NCBI GenBank assembly: GCA_002454015.1
Contig: DKIB01000106.1
Location: forward strand, 266 to 6,203
DNA length: 5,938 nt
Origin: Proteobacteria bacterium UBA6729
GTDB taxonomy: Bacteria; Pseudomonadota; Gammaproteobacteria; Porifericomitales; Porifericomitaceae
Direction of reading: 5' to 3'
The notes beneath the pieces were generated by a model, which was not told the DNA's origin, ran no database searches, and saw nothing but the letters and a program-made list of their open reading frames with translations. A program made the translations under genes and the position numbers. This document shows, piece after piece, positions 1-5,938 of this stretch (the first letter of the stretch is position 1; every line of letters starts with the position of its first letter).

Positions 1-675
1 GGCAACCAGATAGCCAAAATTCGCCCAGGACGAGTTGCTCACGGCTTGAAAGAATGCTTCCCGTACATTGGATCGGTTGATTAAAATCTTGACCTCAAAA
101 GACCACAACCGAACCTTCTTGTCACCATATTGGCCGACGCAATCCTTGATCTCACGATTCCATTCCGAGCTCAGGTCTTCCATGCCCACGAGGTCAGGAT
201 GAAGCCATTTGTTGCCTCTTGATCCCCTGCTGTTTTGGGAGCGCCTCTCATCAATACGCTTGCTGACAACGCCAAGTTCCACAAATAGAAACTCAGACAG
301 AACAGGATAAAGATCACGCTCCATGATGCCTGCTGTTGACGCAGCACGCACAGCTGGTCTCTGCTCGGCCTTCTTGATTGCAGCACTATCGGTTTGTTTG
401 GTGAAGTAGTATTTTCTCGGGCGACCTTCAGTCATTTTGATACCCGGTTCCTCTTGCCCAGATAGTCGCCGTGCTGCTATCTCTGCAGCAATCTGTCGAA
501 TCACCGCCTCCTCACTATCCAGCGGGTTCGCTACAGCAGTGGAACGCCTTTGTTTTGCCAGACACTCGTCCCGATGATTGTCAAATATCCACCGGGCAAT
601 CTCCAGAGCAGTAAACCTTTGCTCCGGATTCTTCCGCAGATAACTCACAACCACGCTGCGTAATTGCAGACTCAC
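1..675 (-). CDS. HrgA-like (COG2958-type) wHTH + PD-(D/E)xK nuclease-like protein, 3' end outside window
   Basis: The first 225 codons are visible; the gene continues past the left edge. The GTG at 675-673 is chosen because an in-frame TGA sits immediately before it and a GAGGA motif lies 8 nt upstream. The protein begins MSLQLRSVVVSYLRKNPEQR. Residues 1 to about 95 look like a winged helix-turn-helix of the HARE-HTH/HrgA kind, ending in a basic wing (EGRPRKYYF, 83-91). Residues about 117-225 look like a restriction-endonuclease core: HPDLVGM with Asp161, then SFEVK with Glu194 and Lys196, which fits PD-(D/E)xK. It ends in the well-kept stretch NVREAFFQAVSNSSWANFGY. I recognise the family from memory: HrgA of Helicobacter was found in place of a restriction gene, and most relatives have no assigned function. 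DNA binding and cleavage are inferred. No methyltransferase is visible. G+C is clearly lower than in the right-hand genes, which suggests acquisition. Confidence 0.85.
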   Translation of the reverse strand, partial: MSLQLRSVVVSYLRKNPEQRFTALEIARWIFDNHRDECLAKQRRSTAVANPLDSEEAVIRQIAAEIAARRLSGQEEPGIKMTEGRPRKYYFTKQTDSAAIKKAEQRPAVRAASTAGIMERDLYPVLSEFLFVELGVVSKRIDERRSQNSRGSRGNKWLHPDLVGMEDLSSEWNREIKDCVGQYGDKKVRLWSFEVKILINRSNVREAFFQAVSNSSWANFGYLVA

Positions 676-807
676 TCAACCGATCCTCATGTTATTTGCG
701 AGGTGCCTTGAGCTGCCACCCCGACCACACTCCAAATACGGGCGCAACCGTGCCCAATGCAGGTCATCCATGCGGATGCGGACAGGCTCAGCCTTTGCCG
801 TACTCAT
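676..807 (-). CDS. Possible 43-residue leader ORF in frame with, and abutting, the HrgA-like gene
   Basis: This ORF starts at ATG 807-805 (MSTAKAEPVRIRMDDLHW...) and ends with TGA 678-676, which is followed with no gap by the GTG of the HrgA-like gene in the same frame. A second ATG lies at 771-769. The composition is protein-like: a charged N-terminus, then LHWARLRPYLECGRG, then SSRHLANN. It faintly resembles the first helices of a small Cro/phage-type helix-turn-helix protein, but stops before a recognition helix. No Shine-Dalgarno precedes the first ATG; the candidate -10 box would start transcription about 1 nt before it, giving a leaderless message. It could be a coupled leader peptide, a truncated small regulator, or chance. 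I do not recognise a family. Confidence 0.3.
   Translation of the reverse strand: MSTAKAEPVRIRMDDLHWARLRPYLECGRGGSSRHLANNMRIG
684..688 (-). promoter_or_regulatory. Shine-Dalgarno deciding the GTG start of the HrgA-like gene
   Basis: GAGGA on the minus strand lies 8 nt before the GTG at 675. There is no other in-frame start between the GTG and the preceding TGA, so motif and start agree. The motif lies inside the upstream leader ORF, so ribosomes translating that ORF would cross it. Confidence 0.6.
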
Positions 808-814
808 ACGGGTC

Positions 815-823
815 AGTATAGCA
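815..823 (-). promoter_or_regulatory. Extended -10 promoter candidate for the HrgA-like gene
   Basis: The minus strand reads TGCTATACT, an extended -10 element (TG, one base, then TATACT, 5 of 6 against TATAAT). The predicted start of transcription is near 808. No good -35 is present at 16-18 bp spacing, which is tolerable for extended -10 promoters. It would give a leader of about 133 nt, or a leaderless small ORF starting at 807. Confidence 0.4.
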
Positions 824-855
824 ATTGTTTATCAGCAATGCCATACGTCGCAGGC

Positions 856-889
856 ATGCTGTGGATGCCCTGGATATGGTATGCTGTGG
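856..889 (+). repeat. Direct repeat ATGCTGTGG x2, 25 bp apart, ahead of ispF
   Basis: ATGCTGTGG occurs at 856-864 and again at 881-889. The second copy overlaps the candidate -10 of ispF. A 25-bp period is not an exact multiple of the helical turn, and two 9-mers can arise by chance, so a binding site is only possible. Confidence 0.3.
877..885 (+). promoter_or_regulatory. Extended -10 promoter candidate for ispF
   Basis: TGGTATGCT has the TG extension and a 4 of 6 -10 hexamer; transcription would start near 892, leaving a 36-nt leader that holds the ribosome site at 915-920. The -35 position is poor. Rivals are TTGCCG (795-800) with TATAGC (817-822) at 16-bp spacing, and TAGAAT (904-909), which would start transcription inside the ribosome site. 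Confidence 0.25.
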
Positions 890-914
890 GTACAGGCCTT
901 GGGTAGAATGGTGT

Positions 915-920
915 GGGGGA
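915..920 (+). promoter_or_regulatory. Ribosome binding site choosing the ispF ATG at 928
   Basis: GGGGGA ends 7 nt before ATG 928. A GTG at 913 is also in frame, but using it would put the purine run inside the gene and add five residues before the conserved family start MRIGHGYDAH. Confidence 0.55.
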
Positions 921-927
921 TTTTGTT

Positions 928-1398
928 ATGCGTATCGGACATGGCTATGATGCCCATCGCTTCTGCGAGGGCCGCCCGCTGGTGCTGGGCGGGGTGCAGA
1001 TACCACATCCGCAGGGGCTGGCGGCACATTCGGATGGGGATGCCGTCTGCCATGCGTTGTGTGATGCGCTGCTCGGGGCCGCTGCATTGGGGGATCTGGG
1101 CAGCCATTTTCCGGACCATGACCCGGCCTTTGCGGGTATGCACAGCCTGCGTTTTGTGGAACGGGTGGTCGGTCTGTTGCAGGAGCGCAGTCTGCGTCTG
1201 GCGCATGCTGATGTCACCATTCTGGCTGAGGTGCCCAGACTCGCGCCGCACCTGCAGGCGATGCGGGAGACCCTGGCACATGCCCTGGATATTGATGCGG
1301 CCTGTATAGGCATCAAGGCGACCACTACCGAGGGGATGGGGGCGATCGGTCGCCGTGAGGGTATCGCGGTACATGCGGTGGTGTTGCTGGAGGGCTGA
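928..1398 (+). CDS. ispF: 2-C-methyl-D-erythritol 2,4-cyclodiphosphate synthase
   Basis: IspF converts CDP-methylerythritol 2-phosphate to the cyclic diphosphate MEcPP with release of CMP, in the cytosolic MEP pathway to isoprenoids. The protein is complete at 156 residues, normal for this homotrimeric enzyme. Zinc ligands Asp8, His10 (GHGYDAHRF) and His42 are present, as are the substrate loop HSDGDA (34-39), Asp46, GDLGSHFPD (55-63) and the nucleotide-binding KATTTEGMG (130-138) with Thr133 and Glu135, all at E. coli-like numbering. The ATG at 928 is preferred to the in-frame GTG at 913 because of the GGGGGA ribosome site and the family start. In many gammaproteobacteria ispD lies just upstream; here a divergent accessory gene takes that place. 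Its TGA touches the stop of the convergent Smr gene, so there is no intergenic terminator. Confidence 0.97.
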   Translation: MRIGHGYDAHRFCEGRPLVLGGVQIPHPQGLAAHSDGDAVCHALCDALLGAAALGDLGSHFPDHDPAFAGMHSLRFVERVVGLLQERSLRLAHADVTILAEVPRLAPHLQAMRETLAHALDIDAACIGIKATTTEGMGAIGRREGIAVHAVVLLEG

Positions 1399-1941
1399 TC
1401 AGGTGCTGGCAAGGTAGACATGGAGGGCACCTGCGCCACCTTCGCTCTGCGGTGGTGTCCAGAAGGCCTGTACCTCCGGCTGCTCACGCAGCCAGCGCTC
1501 CACCTCCGTCTTGAGCACCGGCTGGCCGTCCGGAGAGTTTTTGCCTTGGCCATGGATGATGCGCAGCTGGCGCTGCCCGTTGGCCCGGCAGTGTTGCAGA
1601 AAGTGTTGCAGTTCCTGCAGGGCCTCTGCTACCTTGTGACCGTGCAGGTCGAGCACGTTGTCAATGGCACAGGATCGCCTGCGCAGGCGGTCCAGTTTGA
1701 CCTGCTGGAATCCGGGGCGCTTGAACACGATGCCGGCAGGGGTCGGACTGCTGGCGCGCTTGCGACGGCGGCGGCGCCCCTGACGCTCGGCAGGGGCCAC
1801 CGTCGGGGCCTGTTGCCGGCGCGGTCCGGGCCGCGGGGCCGGGGGCGGATGCCGCTCTATATGCTCACGGAACAGATTCCTGTCCTGCTCCGTGATGGTG
1901 TCTTTATCCTTGCTATCCACGGTTACGGGCATACCAGCCAT
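1399..1941 (-). CDS. Smr-domain (SmrA/SmrB-type) nuclease family protein
   Basis: The protein is complete at 180 residues. The N-terminal segment TEQDRNLFREHI (17-28) resembles the start of E. coli SmrA/SmrB. A long Pro/Arg-rich basic linker follows, with an Arg/Lys run at 56-62 (RRRRRKR). The Smr domain covers about 95-180: the signature DLHG at 98-101, IIHGQGK at 128-134, VERWL at 147-151 and the late GGAGALHVYL. Smr domains act on nucleic acids, and E. coli SmrB cuts mRNA between collided ribosomes; whether this one does the same is inference. It is closer to SmrA in its C-terminal part but keeps the DLHG motif, so I give no symbol. ATG 1941 overlaps msrQ by 29 bp; ATG 1932 (codon 4) is an alternative, and neither has a clear ribosome site, implying coupling to msrQ. 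Its stop abuts that of ispF. Confidence 0.9.
   Translation of the reverse strand: MAGMPVTVDSKDKDTITEQDRNLFREHIERHPPPAPRPGPRRQQAPTVAPAERQGRRRRRKRASSPTPAGIVFKRPGFQQVKLDRLRRRSCAIDNVLDLHGHKVAEALQELQHFLQHCRANGQRQLRIIHGQGKNSPDGQPVLKTEVERWLREQPEVQAFWTPPQSEGGAGALHVYLAST
1400..1433. repeat. Inverted repeat CAGGTGC/GCACCTG just past the ispF stop
   Basis: Seven perfectly complementary bases (1400-1406 and 1427-1433) enclose a 20-nt loop. The element is inside the 3' end of the Smr coding region and has no T-run on either side, so it is at best a weak transcript-end structure for ispF. It may be chance imposed by the Smr codons. Confidence 0.25.
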
Positions 1942-2509
1942 CCAGCCATCGGTGTCGCAGGATCAACAACGCCAGCAGTACCGTGCCGAAGATCAGGGGC
2001 TCGCGGGTGTCGGCCTTGACCAGCCACAGAAAGTGCAACACCGCCAGCACCGCACAGACATAGACCATGCGGTGCAGTTGCTTCCAGCGTCTGCCAAGGC
2101 GACGCACCATGCGATCCGTGGAGGTCACTGCCAGCGGGATCAGCAACAGGAATGCAGAGAATCCCAGGGTGATGTAGGGTCGCTTGACAATGTCCCGGCC
2201 AATCGCGTCGATATCAGACTGATCCAGGATATAGATGGAGAAGTGCATGCAGACGTAGAAAAACACGAACAATCCCAGCGTACGCCGATAACGCACCAGT
2301 TGGCTCCAGCCAAACAGCCGTCGCAACGGCGTAACTGACAGGGTAATCATCAACAGGTACAGGGCCGTCTTGCCGGTAAAGTGGGTGATCTCCTCAAAGG
2401 GATTGGCGCTCAGCTTATCCGCGAAGGCGGCGTAGATCAGCCAGGCGAGCGGTACCAGACAGGCACTGAACAGTACTGGCTTGATGAATTTTTTCAGGCG
2501 GCGGTTAAT
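1913..2509 (-). CDS. msrQ: MsrQ haem-binding membrane subunit, with a non-canonical start
   Basis: MsrQ (YedZ) is the inner-membrane cytochrome b-type partner that passes electrons to periplasmic MsrP. From an ATT at 2509-2507 the protein has 198 residues, close to the family length of about 200. Hydrophobic segments include residues 9-30, about 48-62, 78-95, 113-129, 149-166 and 172-184. Haem-ligand histidines are His89 (CMHFSIY), His146 (KQLHRMVY) and His159 (VLHFLW), matching E. coli His91, 151 and 164 with the same 13-residue gap between the last two. KRPYITLG and TSTDRMVRRLG.RWKQLH are typical of the family. The frame opens 6 bp after the msrP stop, in the same frame, and holds no ATG, GTG or TTG before a TTG at 2353, which would lose the first membrane segment and HFTG. 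Hence I place the start at ATT (ATT AAC CGC), possibly an altered ATG. The start is the uncertain part; the identity is not. Confidence 0.9.
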   Translation of the reverse strand: MNRRLKKFIKPVLFSACLVPLAWLIYAAFADKLSANPFEEITHFTGKTALYLLMITLSVTPLRRLFGWSQLVRYRRTLGLFVFFYVCMHFSIYILDQSDIDAIGRDIVKRPYITLGFSAFLLLIPLAVTSTDRMVRRLGRRWKQLHRMVYVCAVLAVLHFLWLVKADTREPLIFGTVLLALLILRHRWLDGWYARNRG

Positions 2510-2515
2510 GGACTG

Positions 2516-3457
2516 TCAGTAGTTCTGCTGGAGATCCATATCGGCATACAGCCCGGCAACGTGTTCTGCATAGCCGTTGAATGGCAGGGTGTCCCGCTTG
2601 AAGAAATCACCTATGCGCCGCTCCCTGCGCTGGCTCCAGCGCGGGTGATCAACAGCAGGATTTACGTTGGAGTAGAAGCCATACTCTCCAGGGCTGCTTA
2701 TATTCCAGCTGGTCGGCGGCTCCTCCCGGGTGAACGCTATGCTGACGATTGATTTGATGCTCTTGAACCCATACTTCCAGGGCACTACCAGGCGCACCGG
2801 GGCACCGTTCTGATTGGGCAGCACCTCGCCGTACAGGCCCACTGCGAACAGCGCGAGGGGATTCATGGCCTCGTCCATGCGCAGTCCCTCACGATACGGC
2901 CACTCCAGTACCTTGCGTTTCTGCCCGGGCATTTCCTCCGGACGATACACGGTCTGGAAGGCCACATATCTGGCATTGGAGTTCGGCTCAAAACGCTTGA
3001 GCACGTCGGCCACCGGCACCCCCACCCAAGGGATCACCATGGACCAGGCCTCCACACAACGCAGGCGATAAATGCGCTCCTCCAGTTTGTGCGGGGCGAA
3101 GAAGTCCTCCAGGTCATAGCTGCCGGGGCGATTGCATTCGCCCTGCACTGCCACATTCCAGGGGCGCGGTTTGAAGTTCCCGGAATTCGCTGCCGGGTCC
3201 CCCTTGTTGGTGCCATATTCGTAGAAGTTGTTGTAGGTGGTAACCTTCTTGTAGGGGGTCGGCTCCTCGTCGGTGGAGTAGCGTCCCCGCAGTTCCACCA
3301 GTTGCTGGTCGGGGACCAGTCGCGCCGCCGGCAACGGGCTGGCCACCATGGCAGCACCCGCCACCGCCGCCCCCTGCAGGAAACGCCGTCGTTGCCAGAA
3401 CAGCTCGGGAGGCGTGATCTCGGAGGCCCGGAGGGCAGGCTGTCGGCGAATCAGCAT
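2516..3457 (-). CDS. msrP: MsrP, periplasmic protein-methionine-sulfoxide reductase catalytic subunit
   Basis: MsrP (YedY) is a molybdenum-cofactor enzyme that reduces methionine sulfoxide in oxidised envelope proteins. The protein is complete at 313 residues, slightly shorter than the E. coli form. A twin-arginine signal stands at 23-29 (RRRFLQG), followed by an Ala-rich hydrophobic stretch and a likely cleavage site near PLPAARL, so it is exported folded by Tat. The sulfite-oxidase fold shows [14 protein letters not shown] (75-88), [10 protein letters not shown] with the molybdenum-ligand Cys134, [12 protein letters not shown] (225-236) and the C-terminal [14 protein letters not shown] 3457 is the only canonical start after an in-frame TAA 16 codons upstream; no clear Shine-Dalgarno is seen. 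It lies 112 bp after purL, and msrQ follows 6 bp after its TGA, so the two subunits are made from one message. Confidence 0.97.
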   Translation of the reverse strand: MLIRRQPALRASEITPPELFWQRRRFLQGAAVAGAAMVASPLPAARLVPDQQLVELRGRYSTDEEPTPYKKVTTYNNFYEYGTNKGDPAANSGNFKPRPWNVAVQGECNRPGSYDLEDFFAPHKLEERIYRLRCVEAWSMVIPWVGVPVADVLKRFEPNSNARYVAFQTVYRPEEMPGQKRKVLEWPYREGLRMDEAMNPLALFAVGLYGEVLPNQNGAPVRLVVPWKYGFKSIKSIVSIAFTREEPPTSWNISSPGEYGFYSNVNPAVDHPRWSQRRERRIGDFFKRDTLPFNGYAEHVAGLYADMDLQQNY

Positions 3458-3569
3458 GGGCAGCCAGCGCCACCAGCGCTCCAGATGCGGGATGTGCCGT
3501 CGTTATGCATCTCGGCCGTGATTGTAACGCGGTTGACTCCCGCTGTATTGTCGCAACGCAACAATCGCC
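3458..3569 (-). promoter_or_regulatory. purL-msrP spacer with a weak msrP promoter candidate
   Basis: On the minus strand a TACAAT hexamer (3526-3521, 5 of 6 against TATAAT) would start transcription near 3514 and give a 57-nt leader for msrP. The -35 region at 17-18 bp spacing is poor and there is no TG extension. msrP may therefore have its own weak promoter or simply be read through from purL. No metal- or redox-regulator site is recognisable. Confidence 0.25.
3548..3564 (-). terminator. Small hairpin after the purL stop, weak terminator or attenuator candidate
   Basis: The purL transcript just past its stop can fold UUGUUGC, loop GUU, GCGACAA: a 7-bp stem with one G-U pair. No U-run follows, so efficient intrinsic termination is unlikely; partial attenuation or RNA 3'-end protection is possible. 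A second short dyad (CGCCT, one base, AGGCG, 3567-3577) covers the stop codon itself. Confidence 0.25.
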
Positions 3570-5938
3570 TCAGGCGCCACCGTGCTCCACCCATTGCCGG
3601 GCATTGTGGAACAGCTGCATCCACGGACTGGCCTCGCCCTCCAGACCCGGCGGACACCAGGACAGCTGGGCATTCAGAAAACACCGCTCCGGATGGGGCA
3701 TCATGATGGTGGCGCGCCCGTCAGCGCTGGTGAAGGCGGTCAGCCCTGCACAGGAGCCGTTGGGGTTACGGGGGTGGCGCACTGCGGCCGTCCCGTCCGC
3801 CTCCACATAGCGCAGACAGGCCAGCGGTGCCGGGTCAGCCACCCTGCCCTCCCCGTGGGCCACCACCATCGGCAACTGCCAGCCCGCCATCCCGGCCAGC
3901 AGGATGGAGGGCGAGGGCATCACCTCCACCATCACCAGACGGGACTCAAAGCGCTGCGAGCGATTAGGCAGAAACCGTGGCCAGTGCGCTGCCCCGGGCA
4001 CCAGTGCGGCGATACGGGCCAGCATCTGGCAGCCATTGCAAACCCCCAGACTGAAGGTATCAGGGCGGGCAAAAAACGCGCTGAACTCGTCGCGCAGCCG
4101 CGCCTGGTGGAGGATCACCGCCGCCCAGCCCCCACCGGCACCGAGCACATCCCCGTAGGAGAATCCCCCACAGGCAGCCAGACCCTGAAAGTCACGGAGC
4201 GATACCCGGCCCGTTGCCAGATCATCGGTGTGCACATCCACGCACTCAAAGGCGGCGCGCATGAAGGCGGCGGCCATCTCCTCCTGTCCGTTGATGCCCT
4301 GTTCGCGCAGCACCGCCAGCCGGGGGCGGGATACGGCGGGGGCCACCGCAATCCGCTTGAGCGGGGAGATGCCGGACACCCACAGGCCCGGGTCGTCCCG
4401 GTCCAGCAGCCGATCATGCTCCTCGCGGGCACACGCAGGGTGATCACGCAGGGTGCGCAGGCGGTAGCCCGTCTCTGCCCAGCACCGCTGCAACGTGTGC
4501 AAATCGGCGGTATGGATGCACTCGCCCCGCTGGCGAATGCACAGCTGGCGCTCTGCACTGGGGGTACCGATGACGCTGGCCGTCAGCCGGGCACCCGTCG
4601 TTGAACGCAACTGTGCCAACACGGTATCCGTATGGGCAGCGGGCACCTGTAACACGGCCCCGGCCTCTTCACTGTACAGGCGTGCCACCGGGTCACAGTC
4701 TTCCGGCAGGGTGATGTCCAGACCCTGCCGGGCGGCAAAGGCCATCTCGCACAGGGTCACAAACAGTCCGCCATCCGAACGATCATGGTAGGCGAGCAGA
4801 TAACCGGCCTCATGCAGCAGTTGCACCGAGCGAAACAGTCCAGCCAGTTCGGCAGGGTGGTCCAGGTCGGGGGGAGCCCCCCCCTGCACACCGGCTACCC
4901 GGGCACAGGCGGATGCCCCCAACCGGTCGCGCCCACCGCCCAGATCCACCAGGATCAGGGCCGTATCCCCCGCCTGTAACTGCGGGGTGAGGGTACAGTG
5001 CGTGTCGATGACACGGGCAAAGGCAGACACCACCAGCGAGAGCGGTGACACCACCTGATGTGCACCTGCATCGTCCTGCCACTGCACCGCCATGGAAAGC
5101 GAATCCTTGCCCACCGGGATCGGTATGCCCAGCGCACTGCAGAACACGCTGACCGCCTGCACCGTTGCATACAGTTCTGCATCCATGCCGGGCTGCCCGG
5201 CGGCTGCCATCCAGTTGGCTGACAAGGCCACATCCTCCAGTTCCAACACCCGTGCGGCACACAGATTGGTCAGCGCCTCGGCCACCGCCATGCGCCCGGA
5301 TGCCGGTGCATCCAACACCGCTATGGGCGTGCGCTCCCCTATGGCCATGGCCTGCCCGGCCCGGCTACCTCCCAGACCGCCGGTCACTGCACAGTCCGCC
5401 ACCGCCACCTGCCACGGACCGACCAGGGGATCCCTGTGCACCCGACCGGTTACCGTGCGGTCCGCAATGGTGAGCAGGAACCCCTTGTCCGCGACGGCAG
5501 GCAGGCGCAGCACCCGCTGCGCCAGGGTATCCAGATCCAGCCCGACGGGATCCGCTCCGGTAGTGGTGCTCGACCCGGGCGCAGGGTGCCGGGCATGTAT
5601 CACCGTGGGTGCTGCACTCTGCTGCAACAGTGCCATCGGCAGATCCACCACCGTCGGCTGCCCCGCAGCGGCCTGCAGGGTCAGGGTACGCGGACTGGCA
5701 TGGAGCACTCCGATCACGGCATACGGTGCGCGCTCGCGGCGACACAGCTGCGCGAAGCGCTCCAGCGCCGTGGGTGCAATGAGCAACAGATAACGTTCCT
5801 GCGCCTCGTTGCACCAGTATTCCATCGGGCTCATGCCCGGGTCATCCGTGGGTATATCATGCAGTTGCAGCACCGCACCCAGTTTTCCCAACAACTCGGG
5901 TACGGCATTGGCCAGACCCCCCGCCCCCACATCGTGAA
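3570..5938 (-). CDS. purL: Phosphoribosylformylglycinamidine synthase (FGAM synthase), C-terminal part
   Basis: PurL makes FGAM from FGAR, glutamine and ATP, the fourth step of de novo purine synthesis. The last 789 codons are visible, starting at [16 protein letters not shown]; by comparison with the roughly 1295-residue E. coli protein, about 500 N-terminal residues lie beyond the right edge. Counting His at 5936-5934 as residue 1: the end of the first AIRS-like unit contains [19 protein letters not shown]; the second contains [31 protein letters not shown] and AYHDRSDGG. The glutaminase begins at [18 protein letters not shown], with oxyanion [12 protein letters not shown], nucleophile Cys633 (GVCNGCQ, codon at 4040-4038) and the His748-Glu750 pair in MMPHPER. 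After GAG the sequence is GGW where I recall GEGW in E. coli. The reading frame is intact. This large single-chain form is typical of gammaproteobacteria. The gene may head the purL-msrPQ-smr run. Confidence 0.97.
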   Translation of the reverse strand, partial: HDVGAGGLANAVPELLGKLGAVLQLHDIPTDDPGMSPMEYWCNEAQERYLLLIAPTALERFAQLCRRERAPYAVIGVLHASPRTLTLQAAAGQPTVVDLPMALLQQSAAPTVIHARHPAPGSSTTTGADPVGLDLDTLAQRVLRLPAVADKGFLLTIADRTVTGRVHRDPLVGPWQVAVADCAVTGGLGGSRAGQAMAIGERTPIAVLDAPASGRMAVAEALTNLCAARVLELEDVALSANWMAAAGQPGMDAELYATVQAVSVFCSALGIPIPVGKDSLSMAVQWQDDAGAHQVVSPLSLVVSAFARVIDTHCTLTPQLQAGDTALILVDLGGGRDRLGASACARVAGVQGGAPPDLDHPAELAGLFRSVQLLHEAGYLLAYHDRSDGGLFVTLCEMAFAARQGLDITLPEDCDPVARLYSEEAGAVLQVPAAHTDTVLAQLRSTTGARLTASVIGTPSAERQLCIRQRGECIHTADLHTLQRCWAETGYRLRTLRDHPACAREEHDRLLDRDDPGLWVSGISPLKRIAVAPAVSRPRLAVLREQGINGQEEMAAAFMRAAFECVDVHTDDLATGRVSLRDFQGLAACGGFSYGDVLGAGGGWAAVILHQARLRDEFSAFFARPDTFSLGVCNGCQMLARIAALVPGAAHWPRFLPNRSQRFESRLVMVEVMPSPSILLAGMAGWQLPMVVAHGEGRVADPAPLACLRYVEADGTAAVRHPRNPNGSCAGLTAFTSADGRATIMMPHPERCFLNAQLSWCPPGLEGEASPWMQLFHNARQWVEHGGA

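Noticed and set aside
171..386. Minus-strand 71-codon frame with a hydrophobic stretch
   Set aside because: It lies inside the HrgA-like gene in another frame, and the family match of the host frame continues across it.
765..778. CATCC/GGATG dyad with a 4-nt loop
   Set aside because: A 5-bp stem is too short to separate from chance and overlaps the possible leader ORF.
689..1309. Plus-strand open frame of 206 codons starting ahead of ispF
   Set aside because: It overlaps ispF in another frame and gives a Cys/Trp/Arg-rich product with no family features.
832..1553. Minus-strand open frames of 180 and 202 codons opposite ispF
   Set aside because: They are antisense to IspF, whose motifs are complete, and show no domain or ribosome site.
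1420..2338. Plus-strand open frames opposite the Smr gene and msrQ
   Set aside because: They are shadows of two recognisable minus-strand genes, with low-complexity products.
1913..2353. msrQ starting at TTG 2353 (146 residues)
   Set aside because: The conserved frame continues upstream through the first membrane helix and HFTG to the msrP stop, so this start would give a truncated protein.
3582..4604. Long open frame on the plus strand (340 codons) opposite purL
   Set aside because: It is antisense to the clearly conserved glutaminase half of PurL. Its product is rich in His, Gln, Arg and Pro with no recognisable domain, as expected for a high-GC shadow frame.
1..5938. CRISPR array, tRNA/rRNA genes, IS ends, attachment site
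   Set aside because: I saw no regularly spaced repeats, tRNA-like cloverleaf or terminal inverted repeats flanking a transposase-like gene.

Overview
The window looks like a chromosome segment of a GC-rich gammaproteobacterium. PurL is the large single-chain form with an in-line glutaminase, MsrP and MsrQ form the periplasmic methionine sulfoxide repair pair, IspF keeps E. coli-like residue numbering, and a SmrA/SmrB-type protein is present. I cannot name the genus. Purple sulfur or other Chromatiales-type bacteria are a guess.

Left part, 1-675, minus strand: the 5' two-thirds or so of an HrgA-like (COG2958-type) gene. It encodes an N-terminal winged-helix region followed by a PD-(D/E)xK-like nuclease core, and it runs off the left edge. 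Sampled lines here are about half G+C, against roughly 62% in a sampled purL line, so it looks like an accessory (restriction or defence type) gene next to housekeeping genes. It is preceded by a possible 43-codon leader ORF in the same frame, whose TGA abuts its GTG start, and by an extended -10 promoter candidate. The 252-bp divergent spacer (676-927) carries both promoters.

Middle, 928-1398, plus strand: a complete ispF (MEP isoprenoid pathway), without ispD in front of it inside this window. Its stop codon directly abuts the stop of the convergent Smr-domain gene; the two TGA codons together form TGATCA.

Right part, 1399-5938, minus strand, transcribed right to left: purL (C-terminal 789 codons; the 5' end lies beyond the right edge), a 112-bp gap, msrP, then msrQ 6 bp later, then an Smr-domain gene overlapping msrQ by 29 bp. 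MsrP is a Tat-exported molybdoenzyme and MsrQ its haem membrane partner; together they reduce oxidised methionine in envelope proteins. The Smr gene is coupled to them by overlap. The main oddity is that msrQ has no ATG, GTG or TTG codon ahead of its essential first membrane segment. Its frame opens directly after the msrP stop, and the best start is an AUU codon.
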